Shown here: one piece after another, positions 1 through 8,439 of the stretch | How positions within the stretch are numbered: the stretch's first letter is position 1 | Layout: each line of letters starts with the position of its first letter | Source: Bacteroides sp. 43_108 | Lineage (GTDB): Bacteria; Bacteroidota; Bacteroidia; Bacteroidales; Bacteroidaceae | Length of the DNA: 64,000 nt | Reading direction: 5' to 3' | NCBI GenBank assembly: GCA_001915545.1 | Contig: MNQS01000132.1 | Coordinates: forward strand, 1 to 64,000 | Notes under the pieces: generated by a model | What the model saw: the letters and a program-made list of their open reading frames with translations, nothing else | Databases searched by the model: none | Told to the model about the DNA's origin: nothing | Program-made: the position numbers and the translations under genes

Positions 1-155
1 ACGGTTCGCTTGTATCTGCCGGCCTTCTCACATTTTCATGAATCCAGCCGGCGTACTGCCTTGTTTGCTTGTATTTCATCCGTTCAAAGAACTCTCTCTC
101 TTAAAGCTTCTTAAGCTTCGTTTGCTTTCGTTCAGAACCTCGTTCCTTTCCGAAA
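1..155 (-). other. Leader of a leftward transcript, possibly an rRNA operon
   Basis: No convincing gene is present here. Read leftward, the stretch downstream of the promoter at 163-194 has direct repeats of AAGCTT, a GTTCTTTGAA box (complement of 83-92) and ends in a GTACAAGCGAACCGT-like string. These features recall the leaders of Bacteroidales rRNA operons, so a 16S gene may begin beyond the left edge. The family resemblance is from memory. A leader of some other strongly expressed operon is possible. Confidence 0.35.
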
Positions 156-162
156 GCGAGTG

Positions 163-194
163 CAAAGGTAGAGCTTTTTACCATACGCACCAAA
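163..194 (-). promoter_or_regulatory. Bacteroidota -33/-7 promoter, leftward
   Basis: On the minus strand TTTG (194-191) is followed by a 20-nt spacer and TACCTTTG (170-163). This matches the Bacteroidota consensus TTTG / TAnnTTTG exactly, with the usual spacing. Initiation would lie near 156. The stretch 195-405 between this promoter and the hydrolase terminus is AT-rich and shows no gene. Confidence 0.6.
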
Positions 195-405
195 TATTTC
201 AACAACTTTTTTCGAGATTTTTTTCAAGAAATTACACATTACTCTGATTTACAGAGAAATAAAATTGCAAGAAATTTTCAGCCTCAACGCCCCTTTTCAC
301 GTATCAACCAATGAAAAGCTCAAAAAAGCCATATTCAGCCAAAAATAAAATCTACAAAAGAGCAGAAAAATAATGATTGTGCATACATCAAACATTAATA
401 TATGG

Positions 406-1602
406 CTACAAAGTCGCTTTTAATCCGGACAAACTGATTTCAGCACTGTATATCTGACGAGGATCAGCTCTTTCGTAAAGTGATTTTCGTATAATTGAAC
501 ATTTTCTTTTCGCCTTGCCTCTGAAAATGGTCTTTCCGCGGTACTTGACAGATATTTTCCTGTCGAGGTCGAGCAACATATCATTGAGACAAATATAAAG
601 ACTGTCGTAATCGCACTCATCTATATATATGGTGTTGCCATCAATGCGGGCAACAACCTTCATCCCGGGTTTTGCTTCTCCCTTGCCGACCTTAAGCCAA
701 TAGAATGTATTTCGCGTTGTTTCTTCCTGACGCCACACAACCCTATCCGGCCCAGCATTTCTGTCAAACTGCGCCATCCACTCTATAGCTGCAGTATCGG
801 CACGATCCATCCAATGGCCCTTACCGCCGACAATGTTCGTCTGATGCAGATAACCGTCCGGATCAAGAGCATGCAGACTGTCCAAATCGTGTCCCTTGAC
901 AACAGCCAGCTTGTTACGGTCATAGGCTTTGTCGTTCTCCCCCATCCATATCATAAAAGGAAGATTCCGCAGATTCAGCAAAGATGCCTCTCCTGGATGT
1001 CCGGCCATCATAGACGCCGCGGCCCATCGATCGGCCATCCTCGGTGCCATCCTCCACACTCCGTCTCCACCGGCAGAATATCCAGTAAGGTACACCCTGT
1101 CGGGATTCACGTCCTCAAAAATAACCGAAGCCATTATCAACATAGTGAAAAAGTCGTCAATCTCCTTCCTGAACCACATGTTCCAATCATCATAAGGTGC
1201 CCGAGGAGCTATATAAACACCTTCTTTCGGCGTATATAGATTTATCTGATTTTTCCACTGCGAGTCATTGAACTCCTTGGCCACAGCACCACCGCCATGC
1301 ATGGAAATATAAAGGCTTCTTCCTGAAACCGGCTTTTCACCCAGAACCCTTACATTGAAAGGCATCTCCAGACCGCCAACACGAAGTTTTCTCTGTTCCC
1401 ACATTTTCTCCAACGAATCGCGCATACAGTCGATATAGTCGGCCAACTCCTGAGCCGTTACAGCCTCAACTTCCTTCCTCGACAACTTGTCATCTCCGCT
1501 CATATTATCCGGTCCTGCACTCTTCGCCTGAATATTGGAGGCAAAAAGACAGAACAGCAAGCTGCAAACGACAAACAACTTCAATGATATATTGTTTTTC
1601 AT
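406..1602 (-). CDS. Secreted alpha/beta hydrolase (esterase-like)
   Basis: This 398-residue protein has a signal peptide (about residues 1-26, cleavage after IQA), so it should be exported. The serine-hydrolase elements are all visible: oxyanion-hole HGGG at 102-105, nucleophile elbow GYSAGG with Ser176, a candidate acid Asp224 in GENDKAY and a candidate His263 in KGHW. The region around the elbow resembles polyhydroxybutyrate-depolymerase and feruloyl-esterase type hydrolases, which cleave ester bonds. The C-terminal ~110 residues look like a small beta-rich appendage with no recognised family. It stands alone on its strand, 177 bp after the next gene, and no close promoter consensus was found. 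The substrate cannot be read from the sequence. Confidence 0.75.
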   Translation of the reverse strand: MKNNISLKLFVVCSLLFCLFASNIQAKSAGPDNMSGDDKLSRKEVEAVTAQELADYIDCMRDSLEKMWEQRKLRVGGLEMPFNVRVLGEKPVSGRSLYISMHGGGAVAKEFNDSQWKNQINLYTPKEGVYIAPRAPYDDWNMWFRKEIDDFFTMLIMASVIFEDVNPDRVYLTGYSAGGDGVWRMAPRMADRWAAASMMAGHPGEASLLNLRNLPFMIWMGENDKAYDRNKLAVVKGHDLDSLHALDPDGYLHQTNIVGGKGHWMDRADTAAIEWMAQFDRNAGPDRVVWRQEETTRNTFYWLKVGKGEAKPGMKVVARIDGNTIYIDECDYDSLYICLNDMLLDLDRKISVKYRGKTIFRGKAKRKCSIIRKSLYERADPRQIYSAEISLSGLKATL

Positions 1603-1779
1603 ATCAGATAATTTCTAAGTAAACAACACCTTTTCAAAAAGTGCGTCTAAGTTAAACAAAAAGGTTCAATATTTCACACGTTTGCCGAGCTCTACAAAAA
1701 CAACACTAAATATAATATGTTATACAGAGAAACAAATTCTATTATACATATTATATAACTACATACGCCCCACATAATA

Positions 1780-2232
1780 TTACTTTGAACCATCGTCAAG
1801 CGGCATCAAGACTTCAGTACAATAAGTTTTTAAGTTTTTCGTAATCAACGTATGCATAACAGAATCTACCACAACGGAATCATCATCCCAATGATAGATG
1901 TTCCTTGCGCGTTTGAAAGTACCATTTTTATGGAACTCCAATATCAAATAATCCGTATACGAAATAAATCCCGCCTTGGGAGTCATACATTCCTTGATAA
2001 TGAAGAAAGAAATAAACTTTTCGCTTTCCATGTACCGACATGGCAGCCATCTGATGTCGCGAGGCCAACAATTATGGTCGAGTGTATCCGGAATCAGAGA
2101 CAGACATGACCCGAACGGAAGTTCTGCCTGATCCTTTGAACTGGTAAATAATGTATAGTCTACGTAAGGTTTATCCCATTTCTGGAAATAAGCTTGGAAC
2201 TGTTCAAAGGAGAATTGCTCTACTGAAGACAC
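1780..2232 (-). CDS. Hypothetical protein, probably 5'-truncated
   Basis: The 150-residue product belongs to no family I recognise and has no signal peptide or membrane segment. The only start is a GTG at 2232, but the same frame stays open and protein-like upstream (reading IEKRSIDAPRKEIVDVV) until a TGA inside the insertion remnant at 2281-2315. The natural reading is that an insertion removed the true 5' end and this is the C-terminal part of a longer protein. The upstream coding stretch includes a perfect 16-bp palindrome, GGAGCATCGATGCTCC (2255-2270). The gene lies just outside the restriction-modification cassette and on the same strand. Whether it is expressed is unknown. Confidence 0.45.
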   Translation of the reverse strand: MSSVEQFSFEQFQAYFQKWDKPYVDYTLFTSSKDQAELPFGSCLSLIPDTLDHNCWPRDIRWLPCRYMESEKFISFFIIKECMTPKAGFISYTDYLILEFHKNGTFKRARNIYHWDDDSVVVDSVMHTLITKNLKTYCTEVLMPLDDGSK

Positions 2233-2280
2233 GACATCTACAATCTCTTTACGAGGAGCATCGATGCTCCGCTTTTCAAT

Positions 2281-2315
2281 GATACTGTTTCAAAAAGTGT
2301 GTCTAAAACAGTATC
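2281..2315. repeat. Insertion-sequence end remnant (copy 1)
   Basis: Arms GATACTGTTT (2281-2290) and AAACAGTATC (2306-2315) flank a core containing AAAAAGTGTGTC. The element at 56319-56353 is nearly identical (33 of 35 bases). A degenerate inverted end lies at about 2375-2397 and another partial match (TTTTCAAAAAGTGCGTCTAA) at 1631-1650. No target duplication is visible for this copy. Confidence 0.6.
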
Positions 2316-2404
2316 TTATTATGTTTTCCATTATTTTCAACAAAGCTGGATTCTATCTATGAATTCTATGCATAAGCACACACTTTAAGACATGATCCAT
2401 TATA

Positions 2405-2442
2405 AATAAAACACCCTCGGTAAATACAAATACCGAGGGTGT
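2405..2442 (-). terminator. Rho-independent terminator of the R-M operon
   Basis: A perfect 12-bp stem, ACACCCTCGGTA (2411-2422) with TACCGAGGGTGT (2431-2442), is followed on the minus strand by TTTTATTTAT. It sits 35 bp after the nuclease stop codon. Confidence 0.85.
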
Positions 2443-2476
2443 GATTAATAAAAACATATCGTTCTTAATTGCAATG

Positions 2477-4645
2477 TTAGTTACTATGGATCGTCTCTAA
2501 TGATACATACTGCGCATCATATCTGCTTTGTTTAGTCCATGGAGCCTTAGAAGAATGAATTGAAGAAGAATCCAATTCGGCTGAAGAGTCAAAGGAGACC
2601 AACAGATACAGATTGGTTGTGCTAATATTCATATAAACAGAATCATCCAACGAGGCTTGAGGCCTAACCTCACATGAAGATTTCAAAGCGAATAGATGCT
2701 GTCCTTCATCCTTTCGGGTATGGAATAAAATAAATCCTATAGACTGGATGTTCTCAAGAATCTTCATTGACTCGTCTGTCATTTTTATACCGACAGCAAT
2801 ACGACCATCTTCAAATTTAGCAAACTTTGCATCATAATCCTCCATCATAACCATAAGAACACCATCCTTTGACGGCTCTGATGGAACTAATGCATATCCT
2901 TCAGCTTTTGCACTATTGATAGCCAAAACCGGATCAGAACCAAGCTTACATTCCTTTATATAGAAATACTTTTCAAGTTCGGCCTTTATCGAAGCACTTT
3001 CCGGGTCTTTGGCTTCCAAAGCCAAAGAAAATACAGTATCATCCTTGTATGGAGTATATATTTTGCCCAATACGTCCTGAAAATGTTCTTTTATGTATTT
3101 CGTTGCATCAACACCAGGATGCGCCTGCATTGCATAGAAATCATAGTCTTGCTGAAGCCAATCTTGAATCTCTGTACGGAATTTTTCACGCACTTTCTTT
3201 TTCCATGATGCTTTCTGAGAAGCATTATTTCGCGCGTATAATGACAACACAAACAAGAAATTCACGTCATAGTGGAACAACAACATTGTATCCCTATCAA
3301 AAAGACGATTCTTAAATTGAATATTCTTATGCTTATTTTTCTTCCTGTTTGTCTTCTCTATGCCATCATTTGCATAATCGAAATTCTCATCCATTTTAGC
3401 AGATATAAAGAAATTAGGAATAATTTCATACCCTTCTGTCTTTTCATCACGCATACGAACATGAGAGTTTCTCACCGTTTCATTGATTCCGTTAAAAATA
3501 TCAAGATTCCACTGAATGACATTACGAGCATAAGTATACTGCTTATAAACAGACTCACGATTAAGCTCGTGCCCCATCTTATAATATTTACTGTCCCCAA
3601 TATAATAAGTCTGCTTAGAATCTCCATCTATTAGGCTTTGTGCAGAAAAGAGGTGATCGACAATTTTACCATCCTCCTGCTTTTTGCCCATACCATCAGG
3701 CAATGGCTTATCACCTATCAGTTCATCAATCATTGCTTCAAAGACCACATAGAAATCTTTAACAAGCAAATATTCTTTATGGTCAGTTGAGACACGCAAA
3801 TGAGTCGATTCATCAAAGAAAGCGAAACACAATTCCCAAAGTTCTATAGCCTTATCAGAAAAATATTTATACTTAATTTGACGCAATCGAGTACAACCAT
3901 ATCCATTCAAATAAGCTTCAAATTTTGGTCCTTTTATAAGTGGAAATTGAACGCAAACATTTTTAGGAAAGCCATATTTGTCTCCAATAAAATTTAATAT
4001 TGAAAAGAATATTATCAGCAACTCTTCATCAAAATTAATCTGACGTTTCTTATTTACCGGATTCAGATAAATAGGAGTTCCACCCTGAATTAATGCTGGT
4101 TGCGTAGCAATAGTTCGAGTCCAATTTATCTTATTTAATCCGCTATGCATATTTTTAACGACATAGAAAAAGAAACTCTGATTGTCTTTTGCAAATTGGA
4201 TCAGTGCAAGTAAAATATCTAAATATGTATTGCTCTTTCGGCGACGACCTTTTCCGACTTGTTGTATTCTCTTATGGTATACAATCCCAGTATCAGATGA
4301 CTTATCTTCTTTGTATACAACTATAGCACGATAAATCCACACAGCAAACTTATAGATAAAGTCACGTTCATCTTTTGTCAGTGGATTATATTCATCCAAA
4401 TCAAGGATATCTTCTGGACGGTATCTTCCAAATACCAAGTTTGCTTTATTAGTATCTTTCAACTTATCATCCATCAATAAAACCTTAGGAAGAATAAAAA
4501 CACAGTCTCGCAGCAAGGTATTATAATAATACCCTACATAATGAACAGAAACCTTACCTTCAATATTCTCCAAAGCATCAATGCCATAGAGAACATCTTT
4601 TACATCAGTAACGTCATATTGATATTCCTCTATAAGTATACGCAT
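2477..4645 (-). CDS. LlaJI-family restriction endonuclease subunit
   Basis: The 722-residue product resembles the LlaJI restriction endonuclease family (R2-type subunit), the DNA-recognising and cleaving partner of a McrB-like motor. A likely PD-(D/E)xK nuclease core runs over residues 295-360: FEAMIDELIG (Glu303), Asp330, then IGDSKYYK with Asp351 and Lys353. The start ATG at 4645 lies 2 nt after the stop codon of the motor gene, implying translational coupling. In such systems the motor translocates on DNA and the nuclease subunit cuts sites left unmodified by the cognate cytosine methyltransferase, which here is the first gene of the operon. The gene is AT-rich relative to the rest of the window, consistent with horizontal acquisition. 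Family assignment is by recall of the fold and context. Confidence 0.75.
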   Translation of the reverse strand: MRILIEEYQYDVTDVKDVLYGIDALENIEGKVSVHYVGYYYNTLLRDCVFILPKVLLMDDKLKDTNKANLVFGRYRPEDILDLDEYNPLTKDERDFIYKFAVWIYRAIVVYKEDKSSDTGIVYHKRIQQVGKGRRRKSNTYLDILLALIQFAKDNQSFFFYVVKNMHSGLNKINWTRTIATQPALIQGGTPIYLNPVNKKRQINFDEELLIIFFSILNFIGDKYGFPKNVCVQFPLIKGPKFEAYLNGYGCTRLRQIKYKYFSDKAIELWELCFAFFDESTHLRVSTDHKEYLLVKDFYVVFEAMIDELIGDKPLPDGMGKKQEDGKIVDHLFSAQSLIDGDSKQTYYIGDSKYYKMGHELNRESVYKQYTYARNVIQWNLDIFNGINETVRNSHVRMRDEKTEGYEIIPNFFISAKMDENFDYANDGIEKTNRKKNKHKNIQFKNRLFDRDTMLLFHYDVNFLFVLSLYARNNASQKASWKKKVREKFRTEIQDWLQQDYDFYAMQAHPGVDATKYIKEHFQDVLGKIYTPYKDDTVFSLALEAKDPESASIKAELEKYFYIKECKLGSDPVLAINSAKAEGYALVPSEPSKDGVLMVMMEDYDAKFAKFEDGRIAVGIKMTDESMKILENIQSIGFILFHTRKDEGQHLFALKSSCEVRPQASLDDSVYMNISTTNLYLLVSFDSSAELDSSSIHSSKAPWTKQSRYDAQYVSLETIHSN

Positions 4646-4647
4646 TA

Positions 4648-6705
4648 TTACAAAGTATTCTCTTCAATTTTTACGCCTAAATCTGCCGCATTTACAGCTT
4701 TGATAAATTCAGAAATTGTATCACGCAATCCTTTTTGTGGATGATACATCCAACCATCTTTATTTACATAAATAGGTTTACCATCTGCACATAAAATTTC
4801 GTATGAGTATCCGCCATCTTTATAAGTATCAACTACCTCTTTGCTAGCAACAATCCATCTTCTTATAGAATATTGTTTGAATGGATCCCATACACTCAAT
4901 ACCTCTTCGGAGGTTTTATCTGGATTCATTTTTACATACTGTTCTATAGCTGTATATGGAATAGCATTAACGTATTGTACTTTTTGTCCATTTACCTTGA
5001 TTTCTATATTTGAAGAACTAACCATAGTTTCAGATGGAACAAAATTCTCTGCTTCAGCAAGAGGAACGAGGCCTAGATTTTGTAAAAACAAATCCACTTT
5101 ACTTTCTACAATGTTTGCTTTCTCGCTTTCAGTTGTATAAAATTTATCAAATGTTAATTTGGCATTTTTACCATCTGCGCCTTCTTCATCATAGAAAATT
5201 TCATCATTAAACTCATAATCTTTAAATACGTCATTCCACAAATAAAACAAGACCTTACCAACAAATCTTTCAGCAGTAATTACCTTGTTGCTATCTGCTT
5301 TACAAAAGAAATAACCAAGCTTCTTATCTTCCGAACTTGTAATCGAAGCTATTTTATCATTGATATTTGTTACGAAAGTCCACCAATCATATTGCTTTCC
5401 GTTTATTTCAATTATCCATTTTTTACCAGCATCAGAAATTGGCATGTAAATCCAATCCCAACGACGTTTAAATGCAGAATCAATAGGAAATAGAGATTGG
5501 TCGCTTGTATTCATTGTTGCCCATATGTAGAGATTGTTAGGCAATAACAACAACTCGCCATTTAAAACCTTATCTGCTACAGACTTTCCATTATACATTG
5601 AGTTTATTTCAAGCCTTTTGTCATCTGTCAATACGATATCTTTAAAAGCTTTACGGAGTTGTTTTTGCATATCCTTATCAGCCGTAATAGGATAATCAGA
5701 ATAACCTGCATCATTACGGTCTAACAATTGGAATAAATCGCCAAAAATTTGAGCACAATTTCCACGATTTATTTCCTCTATTACAAGATATTGCGGCGTC
5801 CCATCAGCCCACATCTTCCAAGCATTAATATAAGCCTGCAAAAATGCTTGGGCTACAAACTCATATACTATCTGCTCCTTATATAATACATTTCCACCAA
5901 TTTTCATTGGTTCACCCAATTCATTGCATATAGGCAACATCGCTGTAGTCGGCTTGTATGCTCCAACAAATGTTGAATAATCACTATCAGGATGAAATGT
6001 TGTACGGACAATCTCTTTATCTTTTGTTATTTTATTGATAGTATACGATTTGCTTGTACCGGGGGCACCATAGTAAATTATTTGATGAGAGAAATCAGAA
6101 TATGGGGTAACAGAAATTACACTATCACAAATTTCTTTATCAATAATAGCCTTTACTAAATCTTGCTTATCAGAAAGAAAGGCGCATAATTCAGCTACAT
6201 AAGTTTGAGATGCATTAACCAACTTCGCATGACTTAGAATAGGGGAAACATAGAAATCGCCTCTATCTATCGTCTTTGCACCTCCCCACCAAGAATAATC
6301 AGTAATAAATCTTACTAAATATGATTTGGAAGTATCACTAATATCAAGTCTACCCAAAAGTTCAAATTCGGAAGAATCCAATTCACTTCCGTTTAAGAAC
6401 TTAAGTCTCTCTTTACTTACGACCATCAATGCATATTTTTTATACTTTTGAAGCTCGTTGTAATATTCAGTAAAATAAGAAGCTATGTAGAACCATTGAT
6501 TTGGCAAATAAATATTTAGTGTTCCATACTGATTTCCTGAGGTTTCAATAATAGCAGAATATTTATTGTATGTCAACAAGTAACTATTTATAGACTTGAC
6601 GTTATCTTTAAAAACTTGAGGTAATACAAAATCCTTACCATCATATTTTGCGAAGTTAGATGTTGCGGCAATTGCCATTTCATTCAAATCTCTCAACTCT
6701 TCCAT
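4648..6705 (-). CDS. McrB-type AAA+ restriction motor subunit
   Basis: The 685-residue product has an N-terminal region (1-200) of no recognised family and a McrB-like AAA+ domain (about 205-560). Visible motifs are Walker A GAPGTSKS (213-220), Walker B with the McrB-type EEINRGN (310-316), sensor region MNTSDQS (about 399-404) and the arginine-rich FKRRW (412-416). The C-terminal 130 residues contain a short wHTH-like or DUF-type segment I cannot place. McrB-family proteins hydrolyse GTP or ATP and drive translocation before cleavage by a partner, here the LlaJI-like protein encoded 2 nt downstream. The start follows the methyltransferase stop by 2 nt. The three genes form one tightly packed operon. 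Confidence 0.85.
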   Translation of the reverse strand: MEELRDLNEMAIAATSNFAKYDGKDFVLPQVFKDNVKSINSYLLTYNKYSAIIETSGNQYGTLNIYLPNQWFYIASYFTEYYNELQKYKKYALMVVSKERLKFLNGSELDSSEFELLGRLDISDTSKSYLVRFITDYSWWGGAKTIDRGDFYVSPILSHAKLVNASQTYVAELCAFLSDKQDLVKAIIDKEICDSVISVTPYSDFSHQIIYYGAPGTSKSYTINKITKDKEIVRTTFHPDSDYSTFVGAYKPTTAMLPICNELGEPMKIGGNVLYKEQIVYEFVAQAFLQAYINAWKMWADGTPQYLVIEEINRGNCAQIFGDLFQLLDRNDAGYSDYPITADKDMQKQLRKAFKDIVLTDDKRLEINSMYNGKSVADKVLNGELLLLPNNLYIWATMNTSDQSLFPIDSAFKRRWDWIYMPISDAGKKWIIEINGKQYDWWTFVTNINDKIASITSSEDKKLGYFFCKADSNKVITAERFVGKVLFYLWNDVFKDYEFNDEIFYDEEGADGKNAKLTFDKFYTTESEKANIVESKVDLFLQNLGLVPLAEAENFVPSETMVSSSNIEIKVNGQKVQYVNAIPYTAIEQYVKMNPDKTSEEVLSVWDPFKQYSIRRWIVASKEVVDTYKDGGYSYEILCADGKPIYVNKDGWMYHPQKGLRDTISEFIKAVNAADLGVKIEENTL

Positions 6706-6707
6706 AA

Positions 6708-7817
6708 CTATTTGCTTTCTAATAACTGTTTTACAATCTCATGTGCCAATGCTTTTATAACAGGCAAAGCAACACTATTTCCAAATTGATGGTATGCTTC
6801 TTTCTTTGAGACTACAATTTTGTATTCCTTATTGTTTGAATTATAATTAAGATTATTTGCGCATTCTGGATGTTCCCAACCAGCCCCTAAAATTCGATAT
6901 CCCTGCAGTCTACCAGCCTCAACCGGAGTTAATTTTCTTGGATTAAGACCCTTATCAGATTGATCTATTAAGATTTCGCTTCCATCTTTCCAATATCTTG
7001 CAGAAATCGTACTACAATATACACTATCAGAATTAAAAAGTGAATAACCGAACCCCTTACCATTAGCCCGATTACGTTCTTTTCTCTTTTTATGTCCTTC
7101 CCACATTCTATCACTTATAGTATAAGAAGGATCAATTAAAGCTTCTGGCTCAAAAATATCTGAAACTTTTGTTTCAATTACATTTTCTTTTAATAAGCTT
7201 TTATTAAAAATTAAATTGCCTTCTTTATCAATCCCCAAAGGGAAATAAAAGTTCTTTGCTGCAACCAGTTTTTTATTCCAAGCTATTATATAAAGTCTTT
7301 CACGATTTTGAGGAACGCCAAAATATTTAGCATTTAAAACAGCAAAATTGTACAAATATCCTAAATCATCTAATACTCCTAATATTGTTTCCAACGTTTT
7401 TCCCTTATCATGGTTCTTCAATCCTCTAACATTTTCAAGAAACAATATTTCTGGGGCTTTACCTATTTTAATCTTCTCATTGACAATATTAGCAATATTA
7501 AAGAACAGAGTACCACGTGTATCTTCAAACCCTTTTCTTAAGCCGGCAATTGAAAACGGTTGACATGGAAATCCTGCACAACATACAGAAAAATCCGGAA
7601 TTTCTTTTGGATCGACTTTAGTAATATCCTCATTGAAAAATTTATAATTATTTTCAAATAACCAAGGACTATCATCTTTATAATTAGCTTCATAAGAAAT
7701 TCTCGCATTTTTATCCAATTCACTAGCAAAGACACATTTCATGCCTACCGACATCATAGCTTGATGAAAACCACCTATACCAGCGAATAAATCTATAAAT
7801 GTATATTTCTTTTGCAT
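6708..7817 (-). CDS. DNA (cytosine-5-)-methyltransferase
   Basis: This 369-residue enzyme transfers a methyl group from S-adenosylmethionine to C5 of cytosine and protects host DNA from the partner nuclease. The ordered C5-methyltransferase motifs are all present: motif I DLFAGIGGF (9-17), motif IV PCQPFS (84-89, catalytic Cys85), motif VI ENV (128-130), motif VIII QNRERL (170-175), motif IX RKLTPVEAGRLQGY and motif X QFGNSVALPV near the C-terminus. The target-recognition region lies between VIII and IX (about 180-295). It is the first gene of the R-M operon. LlaJI itself, as I recall, uses two methyltransferases for an asymmetric site. Only one is seen here, which suggests a palindromic target. 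Confidence 0.93.
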   Translation of the reverse strand: MQKKYTFIDLFAGIGGFHQAMMSVGMKCVFASELDKNARISYEANYKDDSPWLFENNYKFFNEDITKVDPKEIPDFSVCCAGFPCQPFSIAGLRKGFEDTRGTLFFNIANIVNEKIKIGKAPEILFLENVRGLKNHDKGKTLETILGVLDDLGYLYNFAVLNAKYFGVPQNRERLYIIAWNKKLVAAKNFYFPLGIDKEGNLIFNKSLLKENVIETKVSDIFEPEALIDPSYTISDRMWEGHKKRKERNRANGKGFGYSLFNSDSVYCSTISARYWKDGSEILIDQSDKGLNPRKLTPVEAGRLQGYRILGAGWEHPECANNLNYNSNNKEYKIVVSKKEAYHQFGNSVALPVIKALAHEIVKQLLESK

Positions 7818-8439
7818 GAATTTATTTCATAATTTAAATTAGTGTCAATTAGCTCTTTATATAGGCTTAAAAACAACTATCTATCACTAACAACAGCAAT
7901 ACTGTCTGTTTAATCCTATAAAACCTTATCAGAATATAAGATCTATAATCATCAACAGTCCTAAAATCAAATGACAGCAAGATTTTTCGTTAAATAAAGC
8001 CCTCAGAGCTTCCCACATCCATTATTTATAATACCACTTATGCCATACATAAGCGATGCAAAGTTATACATAAAAAGCTACATTTATACAGAGATGATAA
8101 ATTAAAAAAATATTTTAATTCAACATCATCAATCCAAAATGTACTTAATTTTCAACTTATTTATCTAGATGTATTAGCAAAAGCCGAATTGTACAGAAAT
8201 AGGTAAATGATAAGACATTTTTTATCTTATCATTTATCTTATCACTTATCTTATCATTATCCCTAAGATTGAAATCATCACCTACCAGTGCGTTAGACAA
8301 ATAAGAAACGATGTTATAACAAATTAGCAAATCAGAAATTACAGCACTTTAGAATAGCGAATTAATATCTCCAAGCATTCAAAACCGACAAAACAGATTG
8401 TTTGCGAGATAAAATATTTTGAAACTATCACCAACCACA
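7818..8439. other. 622-bp AT-rich intergenic region upstream of the R-M operon
   Basis: No gene is supported here. On the minus strand a TAACTTTG element (8066-8059) fits the -7 consensus for the operon but has no clear -33 partner. The stretch contains the hairpin and 12-bp tandem repeats at 8205-8257. Base composition is strongly AT-biased like the operon itself, so the island's right boundary is probably within this region. Confidence 0.5.
8205..8257. repeat. Three 12-bp tandem repeats with an adjoining inverted half
   Basis: TTATCTTATCAT, TTATCTTATCAC and TTATCTTATCAT lie head to tail at 8222-8233, 8234-8245 and 8246-8257. Just before them AAATGATAAG (8205-8214) is the exact complement of 8226-8235, so the first repeat can form a 10-bp hairpin. 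The layout resembles an iteron-type operator, but no controller gene is seen nearby. Confidence 0.8.

Noticed and set aside
38..247. 69-codon frame at the left edge
   Set aside because: It spans the leftward promoter and leader and has no homology or coding look.
8205..8257. Tandem repeats considered as a CRISPR array
   Set aside because: Units are 12 bp with no spacers. No cas genes are nearby.
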